DNA from: Eggerthellaceae bacterium
Lineage (GTDB): Bacteria > Actinomycetota > Coriobacteriia > Coriobacteriales > Eggerthellaceae
Assembly: GCA_003452695.1 (NCBI GenBank)
Contig: DMNP01000269.1
Coordinates: 1-8,168, forward strand
Length of the DNA: 8,168 nt
Direction of reading: 5' to 3'
The notes under the pieces were generated by a model, which saw only the letters and a list, made by a program, of their open reading frames with translations, was not told where the DNA came from and ran no database searches. The position numbers and the translations under genes were made by a program. Positions 6,351 to 8,168 of this stretch are shown here, one piece after another. Every line of letters starts with the position of its first letter. The stretch's first letter is position 1.

Positions 6351-6890
6351 CTAGTAGTTCTCGGCGCGCAGCTCGAAATAGGATTGCGGATGTGCGCACA
6401 CAGGGCAGATCTCCGGTGCTTCGGGGCCGATGACGATGTGGCCGCAATTGCGGCAAATCCACGTGCGGTCGCCGTCGCGCGAGAACACCAGTCCGCCTTC
6501 GATGTTGCCGATAAGCTGGCGATAGCGCTCTTCGTGGTGCTTTTCCACAGCGCCGACCATGCGGAACTTCTCGGCGATTTCCTCGAACCCTTCTTCTTCG
6601 GCCGTTTTGGCGAATTCGTCGTACATGTCGGTCCACTCGTAGTTTTCACCATCGGCGGCGTCGTTCAGGTTGGCCATGGTGTCGGGCACAGCTCCGTCAT
6701 GCAAGTACTTGAACCACAGCTTGGCGTGCTCTTTCTCGTTGCGCGAGGTCTCCGAGAAGATATCGGCAATCTGCTCGTAGCCGTCCTTCTTGGCCTTGCT
6801 GGCGTAGTACTGGTACTTGGTATGGGCCTGCGACTCGCCCGCGAACGCGGTTTGCAGGTTCTCCCATGTCTTGCTGCCCTTCAGTTCCAT
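6351..6890 (-). CDS. Rubrerythrin
   Basis: The product is a 179-residue cytosolic non-haem iron protein that reduces hydrogen peroxide in anaerobes, receiving electrons through rubredoxin-type centres. The start at 6890 is preferred because GAGAGGA lies just upstream and [12 protein letters not shown] is the typical N-terminus; the frame is open further upstream. The ferritin-like di-iron domain shows E19, E52-x-x-H55, E82-x-x-E85 and E116-x-x-H119, matching the family ligand pattern. The C-terminal rubredoxin-like domain has C146-x-x-C149-G-H and C162-x-x-C165, and the protein ends in the usual Tyr-Phe-Glu-Leu region. All key ligands are present, so it should be functional. It is monocistronic, ends at a strong terminator and is divergent from the CpXC gene. 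Peroxide or oxygen-responsive control would be expected, but no PerR-type box was recognised. Confidence 0.96.
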   Translation of the reverse strand: MELKGSKTWENLQTAFAGESQAHTKYQYYASKAKKDGYEQIADIFSETSRNEKEHAKLWFKYLHDGAVPDTMANLNDAADGENYEWTDMYDEFAKTAEEEGFEEIAEKFRMVGAVEKHHEERYRQLIGNIEGGLVFSRDGDRTWICRNCGHIVIGPEAPEICPVCAHPQSYFELRAENY

Positions 6891-7136
6891 GTTCGTCCTC
6901 TCTCTTCGAGTTCCGGTTCGCTTCCGTTGCAAAGTGCACCGAGATGCCGTTATTCAAGCGAACCGTGGTGCCTTCGAGCGGCGTCCGCACATGCTTGCGC
7001 ATGTGGGCGTCTGCTCTTTCACCCAAAACCACGATACGCTACGATACGCAGCGGGTCGCAGCAGGCGGCAAAACTTACAAGAACGATAGACGCGCAGCTT
7101 CAACGCAGCGCGAAATCCGAACGGGGAGGAGCGACC
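6891..7136. promoter_or_regulatory. Divergent intergenic regulatory region with several short repeats
   Basis: This stretch lies between the starts of rubrerythrin and the CpXC gene and must hold both promoters, though no clear -35/-10 pair stands out. It contains a 10-bp inverted repeat, CGGTTCGCTT at 6914-6923 and its complement at 6956-6965; a 7-bp hairpin, CACATGC at 6988-6994 with GCATGTG at 6999-7005; and a tandem 10-mer, ACGATACGCT/ACGATACGCA at 7031-7050. These are candidate operator or leader structures. Confidence 0.5.
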
Positions 7137-7772
7137 ATGACATCAACGAGGACCATCGAAATCGCATGCCCTCGTTGCCACGTCACGGATTCCGCTGAAA
7201 TTTGGACCAGCGTGAACGCGCGCGAGGACCCCGATGCAGCCCAATGGCTTATCGACGGCTTCTTGTTCGAACACACCTGCGGGTCTTGCGGCAACGTGAT
7301 GATGCTGAACCACGATTGTCTGTATCACGATCCCGACCGCAAGGTGCTCGTGCAACTGGTTGCGGCCCCGGCTCGGATGAACGAGGCCAAAGAGGCTTTG
7401 CAGCCGTATGTTCAGCGGGGATACGAAGCGCGGGTCGTTGGGTCGCGCTATGCCCTGCGCGAGAAGGCGGCCATCGTGCGCGATGGGCTGGACGACCATG
7501 CCGTCGAGTTGCTGAAGTTCCTGGTGTTCAACAGGTTCGTCGGCGAAGGGGGACTGCATTCGTCCGCCGTGGCCTATTACGGAGCGCGAACCGAAGACGG
7601 GGCGATCGTCATCGAATTCGTCGGCGATGGCGAGCCGCGGGAAACCGAAGTGCCCGCCGACTTGTACGCCAGCGCCGCAGGCCAACTGGAGGGGCTCGTC
7701 TTGGAAGACGCAGACCCTTTGTGCGTCGACCGCGCTTGGGCCGCTCATGCCTACGAAGCCATCTCCGCATGA
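7137..7772 (+). CDS. CpXC domain protein
   Basis: The product has 211 residues. The start at 7137 is set by GGGGAGGA six bases upstream; the frame is open far upstream, but that part overlaps rubrerythrin in antisense. C11-P-R-C14 near the N-terminus and C48-G-S-C51-G form a probable zinc ribbon. Between them IWTSVNAREDP and LIDGFLFEHTC, and after them LYHDPDRKVLVQL, match the CpXC domain (named for its conserved CPxC), which has no established function. Residues about 85-211 are a second region without recognised motifs. The gene is followed within ten bases by an inverted repeat and then by purL on the same strand. There is no membrane segment. The domain call is from remembered family pattern. 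Confidence 0.82.
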   Translation: MTSTRTIEIACPRCHVTDSAEIWTSVNAREDPDAAQWLIDGFLFEHTCGSCGNVMMLNHDCLYHDPDRKVLVQLVAAPARMNEAKEALQPYVQRGYEARVVGSRYALREKAAIVRDGLDDHAVELLKFLVFNRFVGEGGLHSSAVAYYGARTEDGAIVIEFVGDGEPRETEVPADLYASAAGQLEGLVLEDADPLCVDRAWAAHAYEAISA

Positions 7773-7780
7773 ACAGCTGG

Positions 7781-7811
7781 GTGTGTCGAGGGAAACGCCC
7801 CCCCGACACAC
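7781..7811. promoter_or_regulatory. Inverted repeat abutting the purL -10 box (terminator or operator)
   Basis: GTGTGTCG (7781-7788) pairs perfectly with CGACACAC (7804-7811). GGG (7790-7792) can pair with CCC (7800-7802) inside it. It begins nine bases after the CpXC stop and ends directly against TATAAT. No T-run follows, so it may be a weak terminator for the CpXC gene or an operator covering the purL promoter spacer. Confidence 0.5.
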
Positions 7812-7817
7812 TATAAT
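7812..7817 (+). promoter_or_regulatory. Probable -10 box of the purL promoter
   Basis: A perfect TATAAT lies 35 bases before the purL start codon. No good -35 match is found at 16-18 bases upstream, where the inverted repeat lies, so the promoter may depend on an activator or have a poor -35 element. Confidence 0.5.
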
Positions 7818-7852
7818 GGAGCCATTGCAAACCGCGCGGGGAAGGTGGCGCC

Positions 7853-8168
7853 ATGGTCGAGCGCATTTACGTTGAAAAGAAGCCCGGATTCGATGTGGAG
7901 GCGAAGGCGCTCGAGCGCGAGTTGCGCGAGATTCTTGGAGTGGCAAGCCTTTCGGCGCTGCGTTTGGTGAACCGCTACGATGTGGAAGGCATTTCGCCAG
8001 AGCTGTTCGAACGTTGCGTACCCACCGTGTTCAGCGAGCCGCAGGTGGATGCCACGACGCGCGACCTGTTCCGGTCAGACGACCCGCACAACACGGGCGT
8101 GGCGCCCGTGGCCGACGGTGCGGTGGTGTTCGCGGTGGAGGCGCTGCCCGGGCAGTTCGACCAGCGCG
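7853..8168 (+). CDS. purL: Phosphoribosylformylglycinamidine synthase, N-terminal part (runs off right edge)
   Basis: This is the first 105 codons of FGAM synthase, which converts formylglycinamide ribotide, glutamine and ATP to formylglycinamidine ribotide in de novo purine synthesis. The ATG follows GGGGAAGG about eight bases upstream. The opening VERIYVEKKPGFDVEAKALERELREILG, then LRLVNRYDVEGIS and TVFSEPQVD, match the N-terminal PurS-like domain of the large single-chain enzyme. They resemble the clostridial type (about 1,250 residues) more than the proteobacterial PurL. The glutaminase and ATP-binding domains lie beyond the window. Cytosolic. The promoter region is described separately. 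Confidence 0.93.
   Translation, partial: MVERIYVEKKPGFDVEAKALERELREILGVASLSALRLVNRYDVEGISPELFERCVPTVFSEPQVDATTRDLFRSDDPHNTGVAPVADGAVVFAVEALPGQFDQR

Noticed and set aside
6384..7136. Upstream in-frame extension of the CpXC gene, antisense to rubrerythrin
   Set aside because: The extension overlaps a full-length rubrerythrin gene on the other strand, and a strong ribosome binding site sits at the 7137 start.

Overview
The window reads as a high-GC, gene-dense bacterial chromosome segment. Strong Shine-Dalgarno sequences (AGGAG/GGGAGGA types), the protein set and a clostridial-type large FGAM synthase suggest an anaerobic actinobacterium of the Coriobacteriia, probably Eggerthellaceae. This placement rests on remembered protein and neighbourhood style, not on a database search. 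Rubrerythrin and a heterodisulfide-reductase-like iron-sulfur protein fit a strict anaerobe.

Layout. Left edge: an unrecognised, truncated leftward gene (1-243), a three-tier hairpin-forming palindrome (251-329), then a leftward HIT-family hydrolase (344-706). Diverging from it is a rightward membrane-anchored protein of unknown function (848-1717) whose stop codon lies in the loop of a stem-loop. A gap of 475 bases without a gene follows (1718-2192). It holds three 12-base tandem repeats (1851-1886) and a 152-base long-hairpin palindrome (1934-2085) that looks like a MITE or other fold-back element.

Centre: a two-gene operon (2193-4686) encodes an iron-sulfur protein with two CxxCxxCxxxC ferredoxin clusters and two HdrD-type CCG domains, then an FAD-dependent oxidoreductase whose second Rossmann glycine motif is degenerate. 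Together they look like a soluble electron-transfer or thiol-disulfide module of unknown substrate. Next come a DUF1232 (YkvA-like) protein (4797-5351) and a patatin-like phospholipase (5405-6238), both rightward, ending at a strong terminator shared with the convergent rubrerythrin gene (6351-6890, leftward).

Right side: rubrerythrin and a CpXC-domain protein (7137-7772) are divergent around a 246-base regulatory region containing several short palindromes and a tandem repeat. The window ends in the first 105 codons of purL (7853 onward). A perfect -10 box and an abutting inverted repeat precede it.

No CRISPR array, tRNA, rRNA or transposase gene was seen. The items most worth a second look are the 152-base palindrome upstream of the redox operon and the composition of that operon. 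No clear new defence or mobile system is visible.
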